From Lachnospiraceae bacterium (GTDB taxonomy: Bacteria; Bacillota; Clostridia; Lachnospirales; Lachnospiraceae): 64,000 bases of DNA. How positions within the stretch are numbered: position 1 is the stretch's first letter; each line of letters opens with the position of its first letter. Position numbers and translations under genes: made by a program. The notes under the pieces are model-generated. The model did no database searches, had not been told where the DNA came from, and saw only the letters and a program-made list of their open reading frames with translations. The stretch lies in contig SVDN01000011.1 in the NCBI GenBank assembly GCA_015057825.1, forward strand, positions 1 through 64,000, written 5' to 3'. This document shows, one piece after another, positions 1 through 8,726 of the stretch.

Positions 1-240
1 CAAAATGATGTTGCTTACGCCGGCGCCGTATTCGATGCGGAAAACTTGCAATTGTCACTTTCCATAATTGACGAAGCAGTCTATAGTTTTCCGGAGACGG
101 GCGGCACAGGAATTTGGCCGATTTTCATAACGGCAGTTTCGATTATGACAACTTGCGGAGTTTCATTTATTTTGTTTAATAATAAATCAAAAGGCAAAAC
201 AATACTTAGGGTAAAAAAGGAGTGTAAAAAATGTCAGTAG
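1..240 (+). CDS. C-terminal end of a sortase-anchored surface protein (5' truncated)
   Basis: The frame is open from the first base and 79 codons are visible. The end has the three parts of a cell-wall sorting signal: an LPXTG-like motif FPETGG, a hydrophobic stretch (IWPIFITAVSIM and onward) and a basic tail rich in Lys. The stop overlaps the start of the next gene by 10 bases, so the two are probably co-translated. With a major pilin and a class C sortase next to it, an ancillary or tip pilin is the likeliest identity. That is inference from context, since the adhesive domains lie outside the window. Confidence 0.75.
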   Translation, partial: QNDVAYAGAVFDAENLQLSLSIIDEAVYSFPETGGTGIWPIFITAVSIMTTCGVSFILFNNKSKGKTILRVKKECKKCQ

Positions 241-1940
241 CTAGAAAAACAGTATTTTTAAAATTCACAGCATTGTTTTTGGCTGTTGCTATGGTGTTTA
301 CGATTTTTGCGGCAAGCGTGGTAAATGCCGCAACACCAACAACAACCGTCAGAGTAACGGGAGTTGATGCCGGCGATACGGTAAGACTTTATCCCTTGGC
401 GGTTGACAAAGAAGATGCCAACGGAAACCATTCATGGTATTACAATCCAAACGGACAGGTTAAGTCCAGAGTTGAAGATGGCAGTTATTCGGCAGCGGAT
501 CTTGGATATTTCTACACAAATATCAACTCCACAATGGATTCCACAAATCATGACGGTTTGGGAAATGCAACAGCAGGAACCGTAATTGTTATGACAGATT
601 TGGGCGGTGGTGTTCATCAGGCTCAAAATGTTATTCCGGGCTTATATTTGGTTACAGCCGATGGTGGTTCAACGGGAACAAGTTATAATGCGACAATTAT
701 CCCGGTAAATTACAAATACAGCTCAACAGGTGTTGCAACAATCGATGACAGCGACGGCGTAGATAATACAGGTTACATTGAAGTGGCTGTTAAGAAATCA
801 TCGGATCCTGTTCTTGAAAAAGTTGTTGTTGAAGGCAATGCTTCTTCAAACCACAGTGATGTGAAAATCGGCGATACGGTAACATTCAAGATTAACCTTA
901 CAATTCCAAGTTATGGTGATGATTGGAGAACAGATAAATTACATTATGATATTTCCGATAGTTTGTCAGCAGGCCTCACACTTGATACAAGTTCCATCAA
1001 GATAGAAGGAACAGCTGTATCCGAACTTCTTTCAAATGCTAACAAACATTGTGCATCATCAACTTATACGGCAAACGAGTCAGGATTTACAATCAAGCTT
1101 TACGGCGAAGATTGCTACCAGTACAGCAATGCATCCGGCCAGGCTGCAAACACAATTGCAATCACATATAACGCTGTTGTAAACTCAGATGCAAAATGCA
1201 ACTTTGATAAAGAAACAAATACAGCCAACCTTGAATATTCAAATCAGGCAAACTCGGATGATACTGCAGTACTCGATCCGGAAACAACATATCATTACAC
1301 ATTCGGTATTGATACAACAGTAAACGGAAACGGTTCAACGGTTACAACAGAAATCACAAAATTCGGTGTAAGAACAACAAGTGAAACAAACAATAACGTA
1401 GCACTTGAAGGTGCTCAGTTTAAATTATACGATGCAAACAAAACTCTTATGCACTTTACGGCAGCAGGTCAGTACGACCCAACAGATGACGCAGGCGATG
1501 ATACAGACTATGTTGATCATGTAACATCAGGTGCACAGGGACAGTTGGTTATTACAGGTCTTGATGCAGGTACATATTACTTAAAAGAGTCTGTTGCACC
1601 TACAGGATATACACTTAATACAACAGAGTACAGAGTTGATATTAATCCTACATACAAAGTAAACGGCGAACTTTCAAACTATACCGTAACAATAACAGAT
1701 CCGACAAACAATTCATCAACATTGGTATTTACACATCAGATGTTGGATAATGGTACAATAACAAACACTGTAAGCGATCCGAATGCATCGACATTCGAAA
1801 TCCTTAATACTCCGATGTTTAAACTTGCAGAAACAGGTGGTGTCGGTGTAATCGTAATCACAGCTTGTGCAGCCGGCTTAATGGTAGTTTGCGGTTCAGT
1901 GTTTATTTACTGTAAAAGATCAAAAAAAGGCGCTAATTAA
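231..1940 (+). CDS. Major (backbone) pilin, isopeptide-type fimbrial subunit
   Basis: This 569-residue secreted protein has an N-terminal signal peptide (hydrophobic to about residue 30, cleavage near VNAATP) and a C-terminal sorting signal LAETGG at about 532-537, followed by a membrane segment and a KRSKK-type tail. The motif YYLKESVAPTGY (Glu453) matches the E-box of sortase-assembled pilins. It closes an SpaA-like domain beginning near ITKFGV, whose Lys could form an intramolecular isopeptide bond with this region. An AGGAG site lies just before ATG 231. The neighbouring class C sortase should polymerise it. I could not pick out a clear YPKN pilin motif, so the linking lysine is unassigned. 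Confidence 0.85.
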   Translation: MSVARKTVFLKFTALFLAVAMVFTIFAASVVNAATPTTTVRVTGVDAGDTVRLYPLAVDKEDANGNHSWYYNPNGQVKSRVEDGSYSAADLGYFYTNINSTMDSTNHDGLGNATAGTVIVMTDLGGGVHQAQNVIPGLYLVTADGGSTGTSYNATIIPVNYKYSSTGVATIDDSDGVDNTGYIEVAVKKSSDPVLEKVVVEGNASSNHSDVKIGDTVTFKINLTIPSYGDDWRTDKLHYDISDSLSAGLTLDTSSIKIEGTAVSELLSNANKHCASSTYTANESGFTIKLYGEDCYQYSNASGQAANTIAITYNAVVNSDAKCNFDKETNTANLEYSNQANSDDTAVLDPETTYHYTFGIDTTVNGNGSTVTTEITKFGVRTTSETNNNVALEGAQFKLYDANKTLMHFTAAGQYDPTDDAGDDTDYVDHVTSGAQGQLVITGLDAGTYYLKESVAPTGYTLNTTEYRVDINPTYKVNGELSNYTVTITDPTNNSSTLVFTHQMLDNGTITNTVSDPNASTFEILNTPMFKLAETGGVGVIVITACAAGLMVVCGSVFIYCKRSKKGAN

Positions 1941-1983
1941 CTAATCATTTGATATATTAAAGAATTGCGATTGGATAAGAGAC

Positions 1984-2859
1984 ATGAAAGAAAAGTTTAG
2001 AAAATTCATGACTGTTGCCATGGCAATTGGCTTTATTGTCGGAGGTCTGATTCTGGTTTACCCCTTGATTGCCAATGTTTGGAATCACTACAGGAATAAT
2101 TTACTCTTCGTAGAATACTCAGAAAACAAACTGTCAGACCTCTCCGACGAAAGTCTTAAAGCCGAATGGGAAAAAGCAAGACAATATAATAGTAATCTTG
2201 AACCGATTATTATTCCGGATAGTTTTGTACAGGCTCAAAATAATTACAACCCCGAAGACGGATATATGTCATGTTTAAACATCGACGGTGACGGTATAAT
2301 GGGTTTTATTTCAATCCCAAGGATAGACGTTAAATTGCCTATAGGGCATACAACAGATAATGAAGTGTTGGAAAAATATGTCGGACACATACATGGTTCT
2401 TCTCTTCCGATCGGAGGAGAAAGCAATCATGCGGTTTTATCTGCCCACAGAGGTCTGCCTAATGCCAGCCTGTTTACGGATTTGGATTTGCTGGAAAAGG
2501 GCGATCAGTTCTATATATATGTTTTGGATGAGATTCTTGCTTATGAGGTCGATAACATAAGAGTTGTTGAACCAAGCGATACCAAGGGCCTCGAGATTAT
2601 TGAAGGTGAAGACCTGATATCCCTCGTTACCTGTACGCCTTACGGAGTTAATTCTCATAGGTTGATAGTAAGAGGTCACAGGGTTGACTATTCTCACGAA
2701 AAAGAGCTGGAACAGGAAGCAAATCAAGTAAACAGCAGTCACACAAACTACGTTTTGTGGATAGCTGTAGGAGCTATGATAACGGCAGCTGTGCTTATTA
2801 TAGTAACTATTGTAACCGGGCGTAAAAGAAAAGATAAAGAGAAAGCCGGAAAGAGCTAA
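1984..2859 (+). CDS. srtC: Class C (pilin-polymerising) sortase
   Basis: A 291-residue membrane transpeptidase that cleaves LPXTG-type signals and links pilins to one another. The catalytic triad is visible: His155 in SAHRG, Cys217 in LVTCTPYG and Arg226 in SHRLIVRG. The 62- and 9-residue spacings fit class C sortases. There is an N-terminal membrane segment (about 10-32) and a second one near the C-terminus (about 254-275), typical of class C. The lid that usually reads DPF/DPW appears as DSF near residue 79. It lies 43 bp after the major pilin and immediately before a pilin-like gene, so it belongs to the pilus operon. No strong ribosome site is seen before ATG 1984. Confidence 0.92.
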   Translation: MKEKFRKFMTVAMAIGFIVGGLILVYPLIANVWNHYRNNLLFVEYSENKLSDLSDESLKAEWEKARQYNSNLEPIIIPDSFVQAQNNYNPEDGYMSCLNIDGDGIMGFISIPRIDVKLPIGHTTDNEVLEKYVGHIHGSSLPIGGESNHAVLSAHRGLPNASLFTDLDLLEKGDQFYIYVLDEILAYEVDNIRVVEPSDTKGLEIIEGEDLISLVTCTPYGVNSHRLIVRGHRVDYSHEKELEQEANQVNSSHTNYVLWIAVGAMITAAVLIIVTIVTGRKRKDKEKAGKS

Positions 2860-3642
2860 ATGGGAACATGTAAGATGAAAAAGACAAAAATGCAGTTAAT
2901 AAAAAGAATATGCGCAATACTAACCCTCGTATTGATTACAGCAATGCCCTCGCTTTTTAATGGTTCAACGCTTGTTGTTATGGCTGCGGACGAAACAGGA
3001 GTTTTTACTTTTAAGTTGCCGGAGTCATACCTTGATGAGGTCTATGGAACACAGATTGACATAAGAATGTATAAATTGGCAGATTATACCGAAAATGTGG
3101 GATTTACATCACTTCCGGCTTATGAAAGCTTGAATTTTGAGTCCATAAGCGGAACTACAACGGCAAAAGAACTTGCAATAAAAGCTTTGGAAACTGCAGA
3201 GTTTTTGAATGTCAGCAAATGGGATGACAATGATTCACGAAATGCCGATAAAGAAATAAGCTTTAAAGCCGGCGAAGAGCCGGAGATTAGCGCGGATTAC
3301 GGACTTTATCTTATATGTATTAAAGATTTTAAGTCTGTAGATAATAACTATGTAAGCTTGCCCTATTTGCTAAGCATGCCGACCTTCGAAGAAATACCGG
3401 GACAGGGAGTGATAGCAGATGACAGTCCAAGCGTTACTTTGAAGATTACAAAACTTGTACCGACAAACAACAATTCAAACCCTGATACAAACATGAATGA
3501 TAATATACCTGTATCATCAAACATGAATATGGAGGTACTAACCGGTGACAGCATAATGAAGCTTGTGATTCCTTCCGCTACAATCGCAGTTGCAGCTTTG
3601 GTAATTGTAATTGCCATAGCTTTAAAAAGAAAAATGGCATAA
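2860..3642 (+). CDS. Pilin-like membrane-anchored protein of the pilus operon
   Basis: A 260-residue protein with a signal peptide (cleavage near VMAADET), a pilin-like beta-rich body (VFTFKLPESYLDEVYG, DIRMYKLADY, YGLYLICIKDF) and a C-terminal membrane segment ending in KRKMA. There is no canonical LPXTG. The nearest match is VLTGDS, after an Asn-rich linker. The start abuts the sortase stop (TAAATG), so translation is probably coupled. ATG 2875 is an alternative start. It may be a minor pilin or an accessory assembly protein, but no family is recognised with certainty. Confidence 0.7.
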   Translation: MGTCKMKKTKMQLIKRICAILTLVLITAMPSLFNGSTLVVMAADETGVFTFKLPESYLDEVYGTQIDIRMYKLADYTENVGFTSLPAYESLNFESISGTTTAKELAIKALETAEFLNVSKWDDNDSRNADKEISFKAGEEPEISADYGLYLICIKDFKSVDNNYVSLPYLLSMPTFEEIPGQGVIADDSPSVTLKITKLVPTNNNSNPDTNMNDNIPVSSNMNMEVLTGDSIMKLVIPSATIAVAALVIVIAIALKRKMA

Positions 3643-3645
3643 TTA

Positions 3646-3672
3646 TTAGCACTCAATTTACATGAGTGCTAA
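3646..3672 (+). promoter_or_regulatory. CIRCE operator (HrcA-binding site) before htpG
   Basis: Perfect inverted repeat TTAGCACTC-N9-GAGTGCTAA, the full CIRCE consensus. It is followed by TTTTTTATT, so the same hairpin could also terminate the pilus operon. It lies just upstream of the -35 of the htpG promoter, whereas CIRCE usually overlaps or follows the start site. The hrcA gene is in this window with its own CIRCE. Confidence 0.93.
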
Positions 3673-3679
3673 TTTTTTA

Positions 3680-3708
3680 TTGACTTTTAATTTTGCCTGA
3701 TTTAAAAT
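3680..3708 (+). promoter_or_regulatory. Sigma-A type promoter of htpG
   Basis: TTGACT, 17-bp spacer, TAAAAT. It starts 8 bp after the CIRCE palindrome and about 120 bp before the htpG start, which implies a 5' leader of roughly 110 nt. Confidence 0.7.
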
Positions 3709-3828
3709 ACTTATTGTAGATTTGAGGGATGCTTTTGGATTAGCCGAATTAGCGGTAATTCAAGAGTTTTAAAAAATTACGAAAGTAAAAATCTACAAAT
3801 AATAAAAACTAACAGGAGTGTGATATAT

Positions 3829-5844
3829 ATGGCAACTAAAGGCAGTTTATCAATTAACAGCGATAATATTTTTCCGATTATTAAAAAGTGGTTGTATTCG
3901 GACCACGATATTTTTGTGCGCGAGCTTATTTCAAACGGCTGCGACGCCATAACAAAGCTTAAAAAGCTCGACATGATGGGAGAATATTCTATTCCGGACG
4001 ACAATAAATTTGCAATTAAAGTTATTGCAAGTGCTAAGAACAAGACGCTTACATTCATCGATAACGGTCTTGGAATGACTGCGGATGAAGTTGAGGAATA
4101 CATAAACCAGATTGCTTTTTCGGGAGCAACGGATTTCCTTGAAAAATACAAAGATAAGGCCAACGAGGACCAGATTATCGGTCATTTCGGTCTTGGTTTT
4201 TATTCGGCTTTCATGGTTGCGGATGAAGTTGAAATCAACACACTTTCCTATAAAGAGGGCGCTAAGGCTGTTCATTGGATTTGCGACGGCGGCACGGAAT
4301 ACGAAATGGAAGACGGCGACAAAACAACGGTAGGTACGGAGATTATTCTTCATTTGAATGAGGATTGTCTTGAATTTGCCAACGAATACCGCCTTCAGGA
4401 AGTAATCGAAAAATACTGTTCGTTTATGCCTACCGAGATTTTCCTTGAAAATGCGGATGAGCAAAAGACCGAAAACGTAGAAGAGTCGGAGCTTTTGGAC
4501 ACCGACGAAGTAATCGAGAAATACACCGAGCCCGCTAAAACACAAGAAATAGAAAAAGAGGACGGCACTAAAGAAACAACGGAAATCGCCCCTGAAAAGA
4601 AGATGGCGAAGATTGTTAAACGTCCGGTTGCATTAAATGATACTCACCCACTTTGGGCAAAACATCCTAACGAATGCAGCGAAGAAGAATACAAAGAATT
4701 TTATCACAAAGTTTTCCGCGATTACAAGGAGCCACTTTTCTGGATTCACTTAAATATGGACTATCCTTTTAACTTAAAGGGTATTTTGTACTTCCCTAAA
4801 GTTAACCTTGAAATGGAAGACCTTCGCGGCACCATCAAACTTTACAACAACCAGGTATTTATTGCCGACAACATAGAAGAGGTTATTCCGGAATTTTTAA
4901 TGCTTCTTAAAGGCGTTATTGATTGTCCGGACCTTCCTCTTAATGTATCAAGAAGTGCCCTGCAAAACGACGGTTTTGTTAAGAAAATCAACGATTACAT
5001 CACAAAGAAGGTTGCTGATAAGCTATCCGGCATGTGCAAAACAGACAAAGACAACTACATCAAATATTGGGATGATATAAGTCCGTTTATCAAATTCGGA
5101 TGCTTGAAAGATGAAAAATTCTGCGAAAAGATGAGCGAGCACATTCTCTTCAAAAATATTGACGACAAATACTTGACTCTTAAGGAATGTCTTGAAGAGA
5201 ATAAGGAAAAACACGAAAACACGGTATTTTATGTTACTGATAAAATTGCTCAAAGCCAGTACATCGCCATGTTTAAGAAAGAGGGCATAGACGCGGTAAT
5301 GCTGACTCAAAACATTGACAGTGCCTTTATTACACAGCTTGAGCAGAAAAACGAAGGTGTCAAATTCCTTCGCATAGATTCGGACTTAACCGACAATTTC
5401 AAAGAAGAAGTTAAGGAAGAGGACAAAGAAAGCCTTGATAAGGACAGAGAAAAACTTGAAAATCTCTTTAAAAAGGTTCTTGGCCGTGACAATATCAAGG
5501 TTAAGCTCGAAAAGCTTAAAGACGAGAACATTTCTTCCATGGTTACTCAATCGGAAGATACACGCCGTATGCAGGATATGATGAAAATGTACAGCTTCGG
5601 CGACAACTTCGACCCTAATATGTTTGGCGGTAGCGAGGATTTGGTCCTTAACGCCAACAACAACCTTGTTAAATTCTTGCTTGAAAAATATGACGGTGAA
5701 GCCGAAAATGTTGATGAGACAACATCGCTTATAACCAAACAGCTTTACGACCTTGCGCTTTTAAGCCACGGCCCGTTATCACCGGAAAGCATGAGCGCTT
5801 TCGTGGAACGTACAAACAAAATGATGACATTGCTTGCTAAGTAA
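3829..5844 (+). CDS. htpG: Molecular chaperone HtpG (Hsp90 family)
   Basis: ATP-dependent cytosolic chaperone of 671 residues, about the family's usual length. The GHKL ATPase motifs are present near the N-terminus: ELISNGCDAITKL (the family norm is ELISNASDA), IDNGLGMT and GHFGLGFYSAF. The middle-domain signature LPLNVSRSALQND and a C-terminal dimerisation region follow. ATG 3829 is chosen because AGGAG lies 10 bases upstream. An in-frame GTG at 3820 is too close to it. A charged linker (about residues 215-260) joins the first two domains. The CIRCE site upstream predicts HrcA control. Confidence 0.96.
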   Translation: MATKGSLSINSDNIFPIIKKWLYSDHDIFVRELISNGCDAITKLKKLDMMGEYSIPDDNKFAIKVIASAKNKTLTFIDNGLGMTADEVEEYINQIAFSGATDFLEKYKDKANEDQIIGHFGLGFYSAFMVADEVEINTLSYKEGAKAVHWICDGGTEYEMEDGDKTTVGTEIILHLNEDCLEFANEYRLQEVIEKYCSFMPTEIFLENADEQKTENVEESELLDTDEVIEKYTEPAKTQEIEKEDGTKETTEIAPEKKMAKIVKRPVALNDTHPLWAKHPNECSEEEYKEFYHKVFRDYKEPLFWIHLNMDYPFNLKGILYFPKVNLEMEDLRGTIKLYNNQVFIADNIEEVIPEFLMLLKGVIDCPDLPLNVSRSALQNDGFVKKINDYITKKVADKLSGMCKTDKDNYIKYWDDISPFIKFGCLKDEKFCEKMSEHILFKNIDDKYLTLKECLEENKEKHENTVFYVTDKIAQSQYIAMFKKEGIDAVMLTQNIDSAFITQLEQKNEGVKFLRIDSDLTDNFKEEVKEEDKESLDKDREKLENLFKKVLGRDNIKVKLEKLKDENISSMVTQSEDTRRMQDMMKMYSFGDNFDPNMFGGSEDLVLNANNNLVKFLLEKYDGEAENVDETTSLITKQLYDLALLSHGPLSPESMSAFVERTNKMMTLLAK

Positions 5845-5855
5845 TTAGCATATTT

Positions 5856-6163
5856 AAAAAGGCACATTTGTGCGTAAAATATAGAGTTTGTTTTAATAAC
5901 CATTGAGTGAGATTTTAGAACATGTTAAAAAACCTTGTTAAAACAGTAAGGATTGGACAGGACGTCCAATCCAGACGAACACTGAGCTTTGGCACGAGGT
6001 GGCACCCGAAGGGTGACGGAGTCCTGGTGCCTCATGGATGGCGAATGTTCGTCGGTTGCGGACTGCTGTAGATACTTAAATTGGTTTTTGTTACATGTTC
6101 TTAATCGAACGGTTAGGTTATAAAACAAACAATATATTTTCTGCACTAAAAAATGCCTTTTTT
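5856..6163. repeat. Long imperfect fold-back element FB1 with conserved core
   Basis: About 308 bp between the convergent ends of htpG and the C39-like peptidase gene. Outer arms match imperfectly over about 90 bp: AAAAAGGCA pairs with TGCCTTTTT, and GTTTGTTTTA with TAAAACAAAC. The core at 5948-6065 is repeated in inverse orientation in FB2 (19003-19119) with very few differences. The core holds GGATTGGAC-AGGAC-GTCCAATCC and a hairpin with stem CACCC-TTC-GGGTG. There is no open frame of note. It starts 11 bp after the htpG stop. Confidence 0.8.
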
Positions 6164-6194
6164 AATATCGCCATTCAGCAAGCAATGTCATCAT

Positions 6195-7025
6195 CTAGTG
6201 TATCACCACCGCTTGCCTGCCAAGCAGTGCCCAGATTTTTTCGAAGGTTTTTAAATCAACCGATGTATATCCGTAAATCGGATCGTTAAAATAGATGTTT
6301 TTTTCATCATAGCCGGTAACAAGCATGCAATGCTCACCGGTTACCCAAGTAAAGTTTTCCGTTATATTAAGTTCCGGTATCTTAAAGCTTTCCGTAGCCC
6401 AGATAATAACCGGATGTCCGTTTCTTATTTCATCGAAAATATCATAAATTCCGGAGCCTGTCATATTAATAACCCGCTTGTCGGTGATGCCGTTTGCATC
6501 AAAGTAGTTGTAGGCGGTTTTTACAATAACGGGAGCGTAGCAGCCCCATCCGCCGTCGCTTGAAGGGTCACCGATAAAGGAGTTGCTCATATTCGTTTCT
6601 TCCCAGCTCCATGGCATGTAATTTAGGCATACATCCCATGCACTTACTTCATAACCCAAGTAATTTAAATACATTGTAAGGGAAACGCCTTCGCAACCGC
6701 TTGGAAGCCCCGCATCCATTTGATTAATGTATGGAACGTTCTCCAAAAAGTAAGAATTTTCCGCATGTTTAAGCGCTGCGTATTCTTCCGGAGAGTAGCT
6801 TTCGTATTCTACTTCTTCTTCGATGATTTCGCTGTTATCTGATTCTTTTAGGCTTTGTGCAAGAGCTGAAAGTGAGTCGTCGTCGAGACTGTTTATTTTT
6901 TCAATCACTTGCGAATTTTCATCATTTATTTTATTCAAACTATGTATAACAAAAAGCGAAAAAACCAAAGCCAGCGCCGTGGCCAAAAGAGTTATAATTA
7001 TCGCTATTTTAGATGATTTTTGCAT
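6195..7025 (-). CDS. Membrane-anchored C39-like cysteine peptidase
   Basis: A 276-residue protein with an N-terminal membrane segment (KIAIIITLLATALALVFSLF) and an acidic linker. The papain-like C39_2 domain shows Cys in GLPSGCEG, His in GEHCMLVTGY and Asp in FNDPIYGY. ATG 7025 is chosen because GGGGAG lies just upstream (7033-7038). The frame extends to a TTG at 7052 without support. The active site should face outwards. A paralogue with the same motifs, but lipid-anchored, lies at 34704-35714. The substrate is unknown; cleavage of surface or secreted peptides is a guess from the family. Confidence 0.8.
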   Translation of the reverse strand: MQKSSKIAIIITLLATALALVFSLFVIHSLNKINDENSQVIEKINSLDDDSLSALAQSLKESDNSEIIEEEVEYESYSPEEYAALKHAENSYFLENVPYINQMDAGLPSGCEGVSLTMYLNYLGYEVSAWDVCLNYMPWSWEETNMSNSFIGDPSSDGGWGCYAPVIVKTAYNYFDANGITDKRVINMTGSGIYDIFDEIRNGHPVIIWATESFKIPELNITENFTWVTGEHCMLVTGYDEKNIYFNDPIYGYTSVDLKTFEKIWALLGRQAVVIH

Positions 7026-7346
7026 CTGTTTTCTCCCCAAGATATTTTGCAAAAAAATAACTGCCTTGCTTTAGGGCCGTCATTTCAATTACTATATTAA
7101 ACATAACAAATACAAAAGTCAATTTATAAAAAATCACATTTTTTTCAGATTATCTTCATTTTTATTTTGTTTTCAAACTGACGATTTTATGGTATTATTT
7201 CACAAGATGATTATTGCAAATTTAAATGATTTTGCAGTAAGTCGCAGGCAAAAGTCTTAATTGGCGAATTGCCTTTGATGATAGTTTATGGTCAGTATTT
7301 TCGCCGGATTTAAAGGCAGGATAAATGACCGGAAAAGAGGTAAAAT
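7026..7346 (+). promoter_or_regulatory. Divergent intergenic region with argH promoter
   Basis: This 321-bp gap separates the divergent peptidase gene and argH. A plausible argH promoter is TTTTCA (7170) with a 17-bp spacer and TATTAT (7193-7198). The leader after it contains a weak GGCAA...TTGCC pairing near 7247-7275 that matches no riboswitch or T-box I know. Nothing else stands out. Confidence 0.45.
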
Positions 7347-8723
7347 ATGAAACTTTGGGGCGGACGCTTCACTAAAGAAACAGATGATAAAGTTTTTGCA
7401 TTTAACGAATCTCTTTCGTTTGATCAGAGATTTTGGAAACAGGATATAGAAGGCAGCATTGGTCACACACACGGTCTTGTGCGTGCGGGGATTTTGACGG
7501 ATGAAGAAGGGGATGCGATTATCAAAGGTCTTGAGCGCATTTACGACAAGTTCGAAGACGGTTCCATCGACCTTTCCGGCGGATATGAAGATATTCATTC
7601 TTTTATAGAAGCAAAGCTTACGGAAGACATAGGAGAAGCGGGCAAAAAGCTTCACACGGGTCGCAGCCGCAACGATCAGGTTGCCCTTGATATGAGAATG
7701 TACGTGCGCGACGAAATCGATGATATCGACCGCGAACTTTACAAAATCATCGCTGTACTTGTTATTATTTTCGAGAAAAACATGGATACTTACATGCCGG
7801 GCTTTACACATATGCAAAAAGCTCAGCCTATTACTTTGGCTCATCACATTGGCGCTTATATAGAGATGTTTATCCGCGACCGCGGTCGTATGGCGGACAT
7901 CAGACGTCGTATGAACTTCTGCCCATTGGGCTCGGGCGCTTTGGCCGGCACAACTTATCCGATTGAGCGCGAATATACCGCAGAACTTCTTGAGTTTTAC
8001 GGACCTACTCTTAACAGCATCGACGGCGTTTCCGACAGAGATTACATTATCGAGCTTCTTAGCGCATGCTCAACAATTATGATGCATTTAAGCCGTTTTG
8101 CGGAAGAGGTTATTACATGGAATTCCAACGAATATCAGTTTATCGAGCTTGATGATGCTTATTCAACCGGCTCATCAATTATGCCTCAAAAGAAAAACCC
8201 TGATATTGCCGAGCTTGTGCGCGGAAAAACAGGTCGTGTTTACGGCGAACTTATGGCTTTCCTTACAACAATGAAGGGCTTGCCTTTAGCCTACAACAAG
8301 GATATGCAGGAAGATAAAGAGGGCACATTTGATGCCATCGATACAACAAAGACTTGCCTTTCACTCTTTACGGAGATGATGAGAAGTGCCAAATTCAACA
8401 AAGAAAGAATGCTTGAAAGCGCAAAGGGCGGCTTTATAAACGCAACCGACGCTGCTGATTACCTGGTAGGTAAGGGCGTTGCTTTCAGAGATGCTCACGG
8501 AATCGTAGGTGAGCTTGTGCTTAAGGCAATCGAGCTTGGAGTTTCTTTGGATGCCCTTCCTTTGGAAGAATACAAAAAAATATCGCCTGTTTTCGACGAA
8601 GATATCTTTGAAGCAATCGATATCGAAACATGCGTAAACAGACGTAAAACAATCGGTGCTCCGGGAAAAGAAGCATTGGAGTTCGAGCTTGAACAGTACA
8701 AGAGATATGTAAACAGTTTATAA
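7347..8723 (+). CDS. argH: Argininosuccinate lyase
   Basis: Last step of arginine biosynthesis: splits argininosuccinate into arginine and fumarate in the cytosol. At 458 residues it has the usual length. It starts with the typical MKLWGGRF, has HTGRSRNDQVALDMRMY, and carries the superfamily signature GSSIMPQKKNPD with the catalytic Ser loop. AAGAGG lies before ATG 7347. No other arginine gene is beside it, so it is a detached member of the pathway. It ends 3 bp from the convergent amidotransferase gene with no terminator in between. Confidence 0.97.
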   Translation: MKLWGGRFTKETDDKVFAFNESLSFDQRFWKQDIEGSIGHTHGLVRAGILTDEEGDAIIKGLERIYDKFEDGSIDLSGGYEDIHSFIEAKLTEDIGEAGKKLHTGRSRNDQVALDMRMYVRDEIDDIDRELYKIIAVLVIIFEKNMDTYMPGFTHMQKAQPITLAHHIGAYIEMFIRDRGRMADIRRRMNFCPLGSGALAGTTYPIEREYTAELLEFYGPTLNSIDGVSDRDYIIELLSACSTIMMHLSRFAEEVITWNSNEYQFIELDDAYSTGSSIMPQKKNPDIAELVRGKTGRVYGELMAFLTTMKGLPLAYNKDMQEDKEGTFDAIDTTKTCLSLFTEMMRSAKFNKERMLESAKGGFINATDAADYLVGKGVAFRDAHGIVGELVLKAIELGVSLDALPLEEYKKISPVFDEDIFEAIDIETCVNRRKTIGAPGKEALEFELEQYKRYVNSL

Positions 8724-8726
8724 AAA

